The translations under genes were made by a program, and so were the position numbers. A stretch of DNA of 64,000 nucleotides from Pseudoalteromonas flavipulchra NCIMB 2033 = ATCC BAA-314 (GTDB taxonomy: Bacteria > Pseudomonadota > Gammaproteobacteria > Enterobacterales > Alteromonadaceae). Every line of letters starts with the position of its first letter. The first letter of the stretch is position 1. The notes under the pieces were generated by a model. It saw only the letters and a program-made list of their open reading frames with translations, was not told where the DNA came from and made no database searches. The stretch spans positions 310,001 to 374,000 of the forward strand of contig JWIH01000024.1 of the NCBI GenBank assembly GCA_000814665.1, written 5' to 3'. This document shows, piece by piece, positions 14,620-23,776 of the stretch.

Positions 14620-15519
14620 TTAATTCGAAAGATAATTAATATTAGCAAAGGCGGAGATCACATCTTTCGCAAAAGCAATGCGAGGGTGCTTTAACGCGCC
14701 CTTTTTCCATACCAAATAGATGTTGTTTTCGGGGCCTACAGGGCCAAGCTGGATCAGTTCACCTGCTTTAATGAGATCTCGGCAGAGATAATCGGGGAGA
14801 ACGGAGTAACCTATTCCAGAGCGAATGATGTTAGCAATTGCTCTAATGTCTGGGCAAATAGCGATGACGTTAGAGTTGCAGCTCGCATTAAATACACGGT
14901 CAAAGTATTGCCTTACCAAAGGTAAGTCTTGGTCGTACGTGACGACGTTATAGCTTGAGAGTAAGTCGGCGGTAATATCGCTGTCTTGGATTTCTCGGCC
15001 CTCTAAACGGTTCATCACTAGCCACAGTTGTTCTTTATCTAGAACGAGATAGTCAAAGGTTGTGGGATCTGGCGCAGAGGCGGCAATGGCGATGTCGGCG
15101 GTGTCGTTTATTAGTGCGTCGAAAATGTTAATTTTATTGCCAATATGAAGTACCACGTTAATGTTGCCCGCTTGCAATAAGTTGGCGATTTGTGGACCGG
15201 AGACAAAGCTTAAATACTCCGCGGGACCAGCAATATTTAGTGTGCCAAACACCGCATTGGAGCGTGCCCGAATTGAGGTGATCTTCTGCTCTAAAATATC
15301 GATATGACCAGACACCTGCAGCGCTAAGTCATGTGCTGTTGGCGTTGGCTTTACACCTCGTGCTTGACGTTCAAACAGGGCTTTTCCTACTACCGCTTCC
15401 ATGGTTTGAATATGTGCAGTTACAGCCGGCTGCGACATCCCCAAGTTGGCCGCAGCCTTGGTGATATTTTTGCAGCGGTATACTTCCACAAAAGTTTTTA
15501 GTTGGGTGAGATGAGACAT
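14620..15519 (-). CDS. LysR family transcriptional regulator
   Basis: 299 residues. The N-terminal winged HTH (LKTFVEVYRCKNITKAAANL, with GMSQPAVTAHIQTME) is followed by a periplasmic-binding-like effector domain from about residue 90. It is divergent from a DJ-1/YqhD gene pair with 110 bases between starts, the classical layout for a LysR protein controlling the neighbouring operon. The likely inducer would be a reactive carbonyl or related compound, by inference from those genes. Confidence 0.92.
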   Translation of the reverse strand: MSHLTQLKTFVEVYRCKNITKAAANLGMSQPAVTAHIQTMEAVVGKALFERQARGVKPTPTAHDLALQVSGHIDILEQKITSIRARSNAVFGTLNIAGPAEYLSFVSGPQIANLLQAGNINVVLHIGNKINIFDALINDTADIAIAASAPDPTTFDYLVLDKEQLWLVMNRLEGREIQDSDITADLLSSYNVVTYDQDLPLVRQYFDRVFNASCNSNVIAICPDIRAIANIIRSGIGYSVLPDYLCRDLIKAGELIQLGPVGPENNIYLVWKKGALKHPRIAFAKDVISAFANINYLSN

Positions 15520-15629
15520 AAAACATTCGAGCCATAAATATTCTGATTGCTCCTACCAATTTATCCGAATTCTCCCGTATCCGCAAATCGCCTAAACTCG
15601 TCGATATTGAACTGGTATGAGGAGCCGGG

Positions 15630-16493
15630 ATGAAAAAAGGTATAGTGAATACGTTGGGCTGGGTGTCATCGTTATTGGGTGCAGCACTTGCGCTTAGCGC
15701 TCATGCAAGTGAAGGTGAGGTGTTAGTGTTACTTTCGAGCGAAACCTCGATGGAACTTGCCAGTGGCGAGACAATAGAAACAGGTTACTACCTCAATGAG
15801 TTTGGGATACCTGCAAAGGCATTGGTGGATGCTGGATATAAACTAGTATTAGCAACACCAAAAGGCAATGCCCCTGCTGTTGATCAAAAGTCAGTGACGG
15901 TTGATTACTTTGGCGGTGATGAGACTAAATTACAAAGCATCAAAAAATTTATTGCTAATCTGCCAGACATTAACGATACCGCAAGTTTTAGCGAGATCCT
16001 CGCTGCGGGGTTAGACGAGTTTGATGCGGTATTTATTCCAGGCGGACACGCACCGTTAATTGATTTGGCGAACAATCCGCAGGTGGGTGAAATTTTGCGC
16101 CATTTTAACCGCGAGAATAAACCAACAGCCGCGATTTGCCACGGCCCAATTACGTTGCTGTCGGCACAAAGTGAATCAAAAGCGTATTATCAGAGTTTAA
16201 CAACACAGTCACCTGTTCGAGCGAAAAACTGGATTTATGACGGATATCAAATGACGATATTTTCGAACCCGGAAGAACAGGTATTTGAAAGCACGTTAAA
16301 TGGCGAAAAGCTTAAATTTTACCCAGCAGCCGCGATGTCTCAGGCTGGAGGAGAGATGCAGTTTGCAAATGCATGGCAGCCAAAAGTGGTTGTTGATAGA
16401 GAGCTAATTACAGGGCAAAACCCGTTTTCAGACACATTATTAGCAGAAAAGCTGCTAGAAATGTTAGCGAAAGAACCGAATATTCAACAGTAA
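15630..16493 (+). CDS. Exported DJ-1/PfpI-like class I glutamine amidotransferase-fold protein
   Basis: 287 residues with a signal peptide (residues 1-26, ending SAHAS). The DJ-1/PfpI fold is shown by FDAVFIPGGHAPLIDL (about 131-146) and the nucleophile elbow AAICHGPITLLSA (Cys near 171), with a Glu in the STLNGE/AGGEM region later. Family members include chaperone/glyoxalase-like Hsp31 enzymes that detoxify methylglyoxal. A strong GAGGAG site precedes the ATG. It overlaps functionally with the next gene (10 bases apart), an aldehyde reductase, so an aldehyde-detoxifying operon is plausible. The signal peptide is unusual for this family. Confidence 0.88.
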   Translation: MKKGIVNTLGWVSSLLGAALALSAHASEGEVLVLLSSETSMELASGETIETGYYLNEFGIPAKALVDAGYKLVLATPKGNAPAVDQKSVTVDYFGGDETKLQSIKKFIANLPDINDTASFSEILAAGLDEFDAVFIPGGHAPLIDLANNPQVGEILRHFNRENKPTAAICHGPITLLSAQSESKAYYQSLTTQSPVRAKNWIYDGYQMTIFSNPEEQVFESTLNGEKLKFYPAAAMSQAGGEMQFANAWQPKVVVDRELITGQNPFSDTLLAEKLLEMLAKEPNIQQ

Positions 16494-16503
16494 GGAATTG
16501 AGC

Positions 16504-17658
16504 ATGCTTAATTTTGTATTTAAAAATCAAACCGAAATTCTTTTTGGTAAAGGCCAAATGCGTGAAATCACCTCACGATTACCGGAGGCTGCAAAGGTGC
16601 TGCTACTGTACGGTGGCGGCTCGATTAAAAACAATGGTGTATACGACCAAGCAATGAGTGCGCTGACAGGTGTTGAGGTTGTGGAATTTGGTGGTGTGGA
16701 GCCAAACCCAACATATGAAACACTAATGCAAGCGGTCGCGACAGCAAAGCAAAACGATGTGAACTTTATTCTTGCGGTTGGCGGCGGCAGTGTTATTGAC
16801 GGCGCAAAGTTTGTGGCGGCAGCTTTTAACTTTGACGGTGAGCCTTGGGACATTTTGGTAAAAGGCGCAAGCTTTAGCAACCCATTGCCGATTGGTGCTG
16901 TGCTTACTTTACCTGCGACTGGCTCTGAGAGTAACGGCAACTCAGTAGTTACTAAAAAGGCAACTTCGCAAAAGCGTGCGTTTTCGTCACCGACGGTACA
17001 GCCGCAGTTTGCGGTACTCGACCCAGAGTACACCTATTCACTGCCGCCTCGCCAAGTGAGTAATGGGGTAGTGGATGCGTTTGTTCACGTGATTGAGCAG
17101 TATCTAACGTATCCAGTAAATGCGCCACTGCAAGACAGATTTGCAGAAGGTATTTTACAAACGCTTATCAGCGAAGGGCCAAAGGCGTTAAGCGAGCCTA
17201 ACAATTATGATGTAAGAGCAAACGTTATGTGGTCTGCAACTATGGCGCTAAATGGCCTTATTGGTCAAGGCGTGCCACAGGATTGGTCAACGCATATGAT
17301 TGGTCATGAGCTAACGGCATTGTATAACCTTGACCACGCGCAAACGCTTGCGATTGTATTACCTGCGGTGATGTATGTGCAACGAGACAAAAAAGCCGAG
17401 AAAATCAAGCAACTTGGTGAGCGTGTATTTGGTATTGCAGCCGCAGACGAAGCACAGCAAATTGACCAAACGATAAAAGCAGTTCAAGACTTTTTTGAGT
17501 CGATGGCGGTGCAAACGCGTTTAGCTGATTACCAATTAGACGAAAAAGCAGTACAAGAAGTTATCGCTAATCTAGAAAAGAACGGTATGACGGCACTAGG
17601 TGAGCACGGCGATATTGATTTAGCGAAGGCGAAAGAGATTTTGATGCTTGCGTTGTAA
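16504..17658 (+). CDS. yqhD: NADPH-dependent iron-containing alcohol dehydrogenase/aldehyde reductase YqhD
   Basis: 384 residues, alignable over its whole length to E. coli YqhD. It has LYGGGSIKNNGVYDQ, VGGGSVIDGAKF (NADPH loop), LTLPATGSESNGNSVV and the metal ligands in VVDAFVHVIEQY and GHELTALYNLDHAQTLA. YqhD reduces short-chain and toxic aldehydes and is induced through a LysR- or AraC-type regulator in other bacteria. I use the ATG at 16504 (TAAGGA in front) rather than the TTG six bases earlier. It is the second gene of the operon opposite the LysR regulator. Confidence 0.95.
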   Translation: MLNFVFKNQTEILFGKGQMREITSRLPEAAKVLLLYGGGSIKNNGVYDQAMSALTGVEVVEFGGVEPNPTYETLMQAVATAKQNDVNFILAVGGGSVIDGAKFVAAAFNFDGEPWDILVKGASFSNPLPIGAVLTLPATGSESNGNSVVTKKATSQKRAFSSPTVQPQFAVLDPEYTYSLPPRQVSNGVVDAFVHVIEQYLTYPVNAPLQDRFAEGILQTLISEGPKALSEPNNYDVRANVMWSATMALNGLIGQGVPQDWSTHMIGHELTALYNLDHAQTLAIVLPAVMYVQRDKKAEKIKQLGERVFGIAAADEAQQIDQTIKAVQDFFESMAVQTRLADYQLDEKAVQEVIANLEKNGMTALGEHGDIDLAKAKEILMLAL

Positions 17659-17674
17659 AGCTTATTAAAATCAC

Positions 17675-17707
17675 AAGAGCAGGCGGATCAGCGTCTGCTC
17701 TTATTTT
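17675..17707 (+). terminator. Terminator after yqhD
   Basis: AAGAGCAG pairs with CTGCTCTT (8-bp stem plus extra pairs in the loop) followed by ATTTT. Confidence 0.75.
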
Positions 17708-17862
17708 AGCCCAGATAACATACAAAAATTGCGTGATTGATATCGCTTTAAACACAAAACTTTTATCTATTATTGAAATTGGTTGCGTGAAATACTTGGT
17801 TTACCTCGCCTATCTTCAGTGCTAATCTACGGCAGTATTCAAAAAAGTTTAAGGAGAATTTG

Positions 17863-17913
17863 ATGATTGTTTTATTGAGCCACCCGGTAAAAGTTGTAGC
17901 TAGGTGTGATTAG
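17863..17913 (+). CDS. Leader peptide upstream of rsgA
   Basis: A 16-residue ORF (MIVLLSHPVKVVARCD) with a near-perfect AAGGAG site 6 bases upstream, the strongest ribosome site in this region. It ends 136 bases before rsgA. Its codons for H-P-V-K form one arm of a predicted RNA hairpin. It is probably a regulatory leader ORF rather than a functional protein. Confidence 0.55.
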   Translation: MIVLLSHPVKVVARCD

Positions 17914-17962
17914 TAGACGCTAATTTTCGTCTCTTCTAAATTTTTACTCCTTTTACCCGGTG
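17881..17962 (+). promoter_or_regulatory. Candidate attenuator/translational switch in rsgA leader
   Basis: Bases 17881-17893 (CACCCGGTAAAAG), inside the leader ORF, can pair with 17950-17962 (CTTTTACCCGGTG) at 12 of 13 positions. A ribosome translating or stalling on the leader ORF would open this pairing. A small hairpin (GCAG-CTGC near 18020-18033) followed by ATTTTT lies just before rsgA. The whole 17709-18049 gap is thus likely regulatory leader. Confidence 0.5.
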
Positions 17963-18049
17963 TGATGCCTAACGGGCTTCTCCGGGGTCAATGATATTCA
18001 TTAACCCTGCTTGATTTTTGCAGTCTTTCTGCATTTTTGAGATTTTATA

Positions 18050-19093
18050 ATGAATACATCTTATTCGCCAACACAGCTTGGTTGGCAAGCATTTTTTCAA
18101 CAGCAACTGACACTCACAGAACTGGAGTCATCAAATCTTGGCCGCGTGATAGCGCACCACAGAAGTAATTATTTAATCCAGTTGCAATCACGGCAAATTT
18201 CTTTAGCTACTCATGTATCACTGCCTAGTATGACGGTTGGTGATTGGGTTTTGTTGGATGAAAATTATCAATTTATTAGGCTATTATCCCGCAAATCGGT
18301 TATTTCAAGGAAAGCTGCGGGCAGTAAAGTCGCGGAGCAATTGATAGCCGCAAATATCGATAGCCTGTTTATTGTTTGCTCGCTAAATCAGGATTTTAAT
18401 CTAAACCGGATCGAACGTTACTTAGCACTGGCTAATGAAGCGCAAGTGGAGCCAATTGTTGTTTTGACTAAGAAGGATTTGGTTGAGGGTTGGCAACAGC
18501 AAGTACAACTCGTTCAGGAGTTGGATCCATTTTTGACAGTCGAAGCGATAAACGCGTTGGAGCCGAGCTCCGTTGAGTGTCTAAAAGCTTGGTGTAGCAC
18601 GGGAAAAACGTTGTCATTTGTAGGTTCATCAGGTGTGGGTAAGTCCAGCTTGGTGAACACGCTGTTAGGGTGTAAAGAGCAGCTCACCGGTTCAATCCGT
18701 GAAAATGATGCAAAAGGGCGGCACACAACAACTGCTCGCTCGTTGCATTTTATGGACAATGGCTCAGTGCTGCTCGATACGCCAGGAATGAGAGAGATCC
18801 AACTAGCCGACTGCCAACAAGGGATCAGTAAAACATTTGCAGAAATTGAAGTGTTAGAAAGCGCCTGCCGTTTCAGTGATTGCTCGCATCAAAATGAGCC
18901 CAGATGTGCTGTTCAGCAAGCGATAGAGAGTGGAGAACTTGAAGTTAGGCGCTTCAACAACTTCATAAAACTAAGAAGTGAACATCAAAGAAACAACGCC
19001 AGCCTAAAAGATAAGAGAGACAAGGAAAGAGCACTTGCAAAGAAGTATCGTTTTGTACAAAGCGATACTAGAAGACTAAAAAAGGGCTACTGA
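18050..19093 (+). CDS. rsgA: Ribosome small-subunit-dependent GTPase RsgA
   Basis: 347 residues with the circularly permuted GTPase order of RsgA/YjeQ. An N-terminal OB-fold (about 20-85) is followed by G4 VVLTKKDL, G1 GSSGVGKSSLVNTLL (about 192-206) and G3 LDTPGMREI (about 237-245), then a C-terminal zinc site (CRFSDCSHQNEPRCAV, about 277-292). RsgA checks maturation of the 30S subunit. The translation start lacks a good ribosome site and follows a leader ORF, suggesting special control. It could be a second RsgA paralogue of the genome, which this window cannot decide. Confidence 0.95.
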   Translation: MNTSYSPTQLGWQAFFQQQLTLTELESSNLGRVIAHHRSNYLIQLQSRQISLATHVSLPSMTVGDWVLLDENYQFIRLLSRKSVISRKAAGSKVAEQLIAANIDSLFIVCSLNQDFNLNRIERYLALANEAQVEPIVVLTKKDLVEGWQQQVQLVQELDPFLTVEAINALEPSSVECLKAWCSTGKTLSFVGSSGVGKSSLVNTLLGCKEQLTGSIRENDAKGRHTTTARSLHFMDNGSVLLDTPGMREIQLADCQQGISKTFAEIEVLESACRFSDCSHQNEPRCAVQQAIESGELEVRRFNNFIKLRSEHQRNNASLKDKRDKERALAKKYRFVQSDTRRLKKGY

Positions 19094-19125
19094 GCAGTAC
19101 TAGCTAGTTCTGTTTTATCTTAAAG

Positions 19126-19158
19126 CAAAGTGGACTCGCTCCACTTTGGTTTCGTTTT
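19126..19158 (+). terminator. Terminator after rsgA
   Basis: CAAAGTGGA pairs with TCCACTTTG (9 bp, loop ctcgc), followed by a T-rich stretch (gtttcgttttc). Confidence 0.75.
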
Positions 19159-19267
19159 CTACGCTAAAGTACAGCTAAAGCGAAAAGCGGATAAAAAGAC
19201 ACCCATTTAAATTTAGAAGAAACAGGGGGAGGCATTTAACGCTGTGACTACTCAAAAGCTATGTAAA

Positions 19268-20023
19268 CTAAAAAGTAAACTCTAGATCTTTAATAACCCT
19301 TGATTGGATACTCCTAATTAAACTATTGTCTTTAAGTGCACCAGAAAAGCGGCCAGTTCTAACTCTCTGAACTTCCATGTCAAATTCACATGGTTTTGAA
19401 GTTGCAATCTGCTCTAGATCTATGAGGCTAGCGCTTTTTGCATTGAATGTATTGCTTGTCGAGTTTCCAAATTGTGTTGAGAAAGAACCTGTCACTAACC
19501 CGCCCGTATTATTCGGGCATGCATAGTTAACGATAAGAGATGTCTCACTCGCTAAGTCTATTCCATCAATATGAATTTCAATATCTTCATCATATCGAAA
19601 AGTTTTCTCTGCTTCGGGGGTAAGTATCAGAAAGCCTAAAGGAAGCTCAACTGACGCAGAAGCATTTTCTTCCTTCTTCCGATTTAACTGGATAGTATAT
19701 AGGCTGTTACCAGTTACAACTGAGGATCTGCCCTCGTAATCAATATCTAGAATGTCGGTATCTTTAATCAGTTGGATCGTCTGACCATTTACGATCGCTC
19801 TTAGTGTATCGCCTTCGCTTAAGTTTACATTAGAGCCGAACGAGTCCCCAACATTTAACTCGGCCACGATTCGGGCTCTTTCTCCATTTGAATTTATTGA
19901 TATATCCGCACTAATTGCGTTTGTTTTCAAAAGATTAGATTCTGTTTCAGATGTGCAGGCCGTGAGAAATGTGCTGATACTGGCTACTGTTATAGGTAGC
20001 AGATAAAGTTTAGATGGTTTCAT
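19268..20023 (-). CDS. Hypothetical lipoprotein
   Basis: 251 residues with a lipoprotein signal peptide (ISTFLTAC, lipid on Cys23). The mature part is Ser/Asn/Glu-rich and beta-strand-like, with two widely spaced cysteines (YACPNN and KPCEF) that may form a disulfide. No family recognised. It stands alone at the edge of a gene-poor, degraded stretch. Confidence 0.7.
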   Translation of the reverse strand: MKPSKLYLLPITVASISTFLTACTSETESNLLKTNAISADISINSNGERARIVAELNVGDSFGSNVNLSEGDTLRAIVNGQTIQLIKDTDILDIDYEGRSSVVTGNSLYTIQLNRKKEENASASVELPLGFLILTPEAEKTFRYDEDIEIHIDGIDLASETSLIVNYACPNNTGGLVTGSFSTQFGNSTSNTFNAKSASLIDLEQIATSKPCEFDMEVQRVRTGRFSGALKDNSLIRSIQSRVIKDLEFTF

Positions 20024-21228
20024 TTTTTACCCGTGATTCATTTAAAAACAGATTCTCCAATTTAGAAACAGAGATTGCAAGTTAAAAAATGTAATGGAAT
20101 TGTACGAAAAAAAGAAACAAAGTGGCACCCAGTCGAATTATGAGTCACACTTCAGAGCTCAATTTACAAGGGTTCTCTGACTATGGCAGAAACCAAAAAA
20201 ACCTTCGTTCGTGCAAGTTTTGCAAGGTAGTGAGTTGAGTAACTTCCCCATCTGTCAGGGTGTTTCAAACACCAGAGAAGTTAGAATAATATAGTCAGAA
20301 TGAATATGTAGCGAACATAGCTATTTGGTACAGCAACGTGGTTGTACTGAATATTGTAGGTATAAAGTTCTTCAAGCTAAATCTCTCCTGTTTATGGATA
20401 ATTAGCCATAATTCAAAATTATAGAGAAAGCTATGTACTGCTGCGCAGAAAATGGCAAAGCTTATCGACATCCACTATAACTTCAGGTCTGATTGATCAG
20501 CAAATAGTTAGCCAAGCATGTGTGTAGCCATTGTGCCGGTGAGAATCAATTGCACTGGGTTATTAGCGTCTCATTCAGAGAGGTAACTGCGCAATAAATT
20601 GGGGCCATACTATAGGAAATTCCAACATATTCAATCATGTAGAACTGAATCAATTAAAATGAGAGACTGCCTTAAAAACCAGTGTACGATGAAAGCAACG
20701 CCGCGTTGGACATTGAATATTTAGATAAGGTGATTAGGGCTTAGCTGTTAACAGGGCAGAGCTTATCTTCAGTTAATGGTTGTTAACGAAGTATGCTCTC
20801 ACCCTGAATGAAAAAGGAACTCAAAACGCAGAAGAATTACTTAAGGCGAGTCATGAAAGATATTCTGAGAAAAATCACAGAGCAACCGAGTGCAAAGTTT
20901 ATTAAAAAGTTACGCCAAGCAGAGCGGCTGTTAAAGCAAACAAAACGAGTAAAAACAAACTCTATAGCCTACACGAACCGGATGTTGAATGTATCTCTAA
21001 GGGAAAAAGTGCGAAGCCGTATGAGTTTGGTGTTAAAGTGAGTGTCGCGACAACATTGAAAGAGCAGTTTGTGGTTTGCGCTCATGCAATGAACTGTCGA
21101 TAAAGATAATGCTCAGTCTGGATTGATTACTGATATAGTTCAGCCAGTCTGAGCATCAAAACCTCAATATTCAGGATCGACCACTTACTAACTCACTCAC
21201 GCGTGAGTTTCTGATTATCCTAGCATGG
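20024..21228. other. Gene-poor stretch, probable decayed DNA
   Basis: About 1.2 kb without a convincing gene. A basic 77-residue frame at 20808-21041 (plus strand) lacks a ribosome site and a family. Short open fragments without starts, such as around 20685-20744, suggest eroded coding sequence. No RNA gene or inverted-repeat element was seen. Confidence 0.5.
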
Positions 21229-21959
21229 CTATAACACACCTGTATTTTGTAGCTTTAGGTTGATCACTTGTACCGTTTGCTCTGAGTGCGAATGGATGAA
21301 AAAATGAACGCCTTCACACAGACTATCTCACTGTGGACAGCAAACTGATGCCATGAGTCCAACTGAGCTGAGGTGATAGTATCTTTTTTACCTGAAAGTA
21401 TTGTCATGTGCTCTGCAATTAGGCTGCTTTGTTCGCATTTATGCTGCTCTGCGAGGTAAAAATCGCTCCTCAGTGTCGGCAGGAAAAGCTCGAGTAGCTC
21501 CATGTTACCCAATACTTCTGGCGGTGTACCATTGAGCTCCTTTATCACCTGAATGAATTGCGCATTATTCAGGCTGGTAGAGTCTTTATCTAGGCAAGGT
21601 AATTTGGGCCCGGGACTGCCAGGTGCAACAAAGTGCTGAGGTTTACGATAACCTAAGTGAATTGCTCGGCGCACAACCGCAAGCGCGACTCTGCTGCCTA
21701 AGCTATGGTCAAATACCGCGTAATTACCATTCAAATCAGAGCTTAATTCAGGCTTCAGTGCGTCAACCAGTTGCGTCATCTCTGCGAACGGTGCAAGCTC
21801 GAAGTTTGATCCTCGGCCTGGAGGTTGAACAATACACAGTTCTATATGAGGGTGCAGCAGCTGCTGCCATGGGATAAATACGTGTGTACCTCCGCCTGCA
21901 TAGGGAAAACATATCAGCTTAACTTTGGCTGCGGGTTTTTTACTGGTCTTATAATCCAT
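21229..21959 (-). pseudogene. Type II thioesterase (NRPS/PKS editing type), frameshifted
   Basis: The minus-strand frame from 21959 encodes an alpha/beta-hydrolase of the GrsT/type II thioesterase kind: KLICFPYAGGGTHVF near residue 14, VQPPGRGS near 45 and FDHSLGSRVAL near 86. The nucleophile elbow is normally GHSxG; here the first Gly is Asp. Near 21320 the frame is lost. The frame next to it encodes the missing C-terminus, CEGVHFFIHSHSEQTVQVIN, with the catalytic His, ending at 21229. So one indel separates the catalytic Ser and His. These enzymes remove stalled acyl groups from carrier proteins; no NRPS or PKS gene is in the window. Confidence 0.8.
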
Positions 21960-22370
21960 TTATTCATTTTTAAATCAACTTATAGAGCTGACGTATTGAT
22001 AATCATACATTGAGGCAATGCCTGACACTCATTATGAACTGCTTATCCAATGTAAAAAATATCGCGAGGATTCAACTCCTGTGACAAGAAATTCATTCAT
22101 TGCTGATCTGAGTGAGCACAGATTAAATAAAAGACGTGTTTATTGTTCACCGCAGCTCAGTTGACTTGCTGCAACAAAAATTGCTGTGTTACTTTTAATT
22201 GCCCGAAAAATGTTAGAGCAAGTATCTACTGTAAGTTTATGAGTTTGTTTATCAAACTAGCTTGTACTGATATTAGGCTAAGGTAATACAGGCGAACGCC
22301 AGCATTATCAGTACAAAGCAGCCTGTAGGACAGACGACATGGTTAGGTATAAATGCGTAGTGAGGTTTAC
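21960..22370. other. Intergenic stretch, nothing definite
   Basis: About 410 bp between the divergent thioesterase and adaptor relics. AT-rich; presumably holds their old promoters. No gene, hairpin terminator or repeat seen. Confidence 0.4.
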
Positions 22371-23624
22371 ATGGAACTGAATATTAAGGACAGCATTGAA
22401 AGACACAAGCGTTCCACATCCGGGATTCAGGTAAAGCGTTTATTACTGTGTGCGGTTATTTGCTTACCACTGCTTGGCTATATGTTCTTTCCAACTGTAC
22501 CAGTTATCAAGAAAGAAGAACTGAGGATCTCCAGTGTAAAGCAAGGAGAGCTGAAAATTGAAGTCGCAGGTTATGGCAAATTGCGCTCCTGAGATTTGCA
22601 CGTGATTAGCAGCGATGACAAAGCGATTGTTGAAAAAGTATTTTACTATCCCGGTGATCGTGTTGAAGCCAATACCGTGATCGTAGCAATGAACAACCCG
22701 GAATTGGTGCGCAAGGTAGATCAAGCGAGGTTTGAACTAGTTAAGCATAAAGCGAGCATGGAAGAAAAAAGCTTCAGGATCAATACACGCTACTCGAGCA
22801 AGAGCAGGTGGTTCACAACTTGCGTAGCCAAATTCAGCTGGAAAAACTCAATCATGACGCACAGCTTGAGTTACATAAGAAAAATATTGTTTCAGACATT
22901 GATTTTGAGCGTACAACGTTAAAGCTGTCCGATCTTGAGAAGCAACTTGAAACCAGTATCGGCCGTCTAGCGTTTTTAAAAATTCTTCATGCAAAACGAA
23001 TTGAGCCACAACAAAAAATTGAAGAGCAATTCCAGCTTAATTATGATACGGCTAAACAAATGCTGGATAGAATGCAAGTGACCGCGGGCATTGCGGGTAT
23101 TCTCCAGGAACTGACGGTGGATATCGGCAGCAGCGTATCTGCCGGGGAAAAAAATAGCCTTGATGGGGTCTGACAGCGATCTGGTCGTAAGGTTACAGGT
23201 TCCTCAATTTAATGCGGATAGAATCAATTTAGGTACACCTGGTCATATCCAGACCTTGGCGGGCAAGGTAGGCACTGTGGTACAGCGGAGCGATCCGACG
23301 GTCATTGATGGCAAAGTGAACATTGAAATGGCCTTGGTCGGCCAGTATTTTCCTGGGCTAAGGCCTGAACTCGCGGTCGGTGGTAATATTGAAATTGATA
23401 CAATCAAAAATGCCCTCTACATTGAGTTACCTGAAAGTGTTAGGGCAAACTCGGAACAAGATTCGCTCAAAGTGGTCGATGACACCGGGCATTGGCAAAA
23501 GCTCCGGTTTGGTATGCAGTCAGACAGTCTTATCGAGATTAAAGGCGGTGCGGCTGTTGGGGATCGGTTTGTATTATCTCCCTTGGCTAATTTTAGTGAC
23601 GCAGTAAGCCTGAAATTAGAATAA
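22371..23624 (+). pseudogene. HlyD-family periplasmic adaptor, broken by one stop and two frameshifts
   Basis: Pieces in two frames together encode one membrane fusion protein. An N-terminal helix (KRLLLCAVICLPLLGYMF) is followed by the first lipoyl half (GELKIEVAGYGKLRS), with a TGA stop at 22590-22592. Then come VEKVFYYPGDRVEANTVIV, a coiled-coil hairpin region entered by a frameshift near 22770-22800, and the second lipoyl half (GIAGILQELTVDIGSSVSAGE). A run of seven A near 23145-23152 shifts the frame again; with six A the reading would be EKIALMGSDSD. The beta-barrel end follows (23160-23624). Such adaptors link an inner-membrane transporter to TolC; no transporter gene remains nearby. 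Confidence 0.85.
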
Positions 23625-23776
23625 CAAACGTTCAGATTTAAAGATGCATCTAAATTGACATTAGCATGCGTTTTGCTAGGTACTTGATGTGTCTGAATTA
23701 TGAGCTGGAATATGCAGTGTTAAAGCATGCCATCTATAGTATTATAAATAAAATTTAACAATCAATAGTTTAAGGC

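Noticed and set aside
16527..17033. Minus-strand frame of 168 codons inside yqhD
   Set aside because: It is fully contained in a strongly supported dehydrogenase gene and has low-complexity Ser/Thr/Pro composition typical of an antisense shadow.
20808..21041. Basic 77-residue frame in the gene-poor stretch
   Set aside because: No ribosome site, no family, and surrounded by apparently eroded sequence; mentioned only within the region entry.
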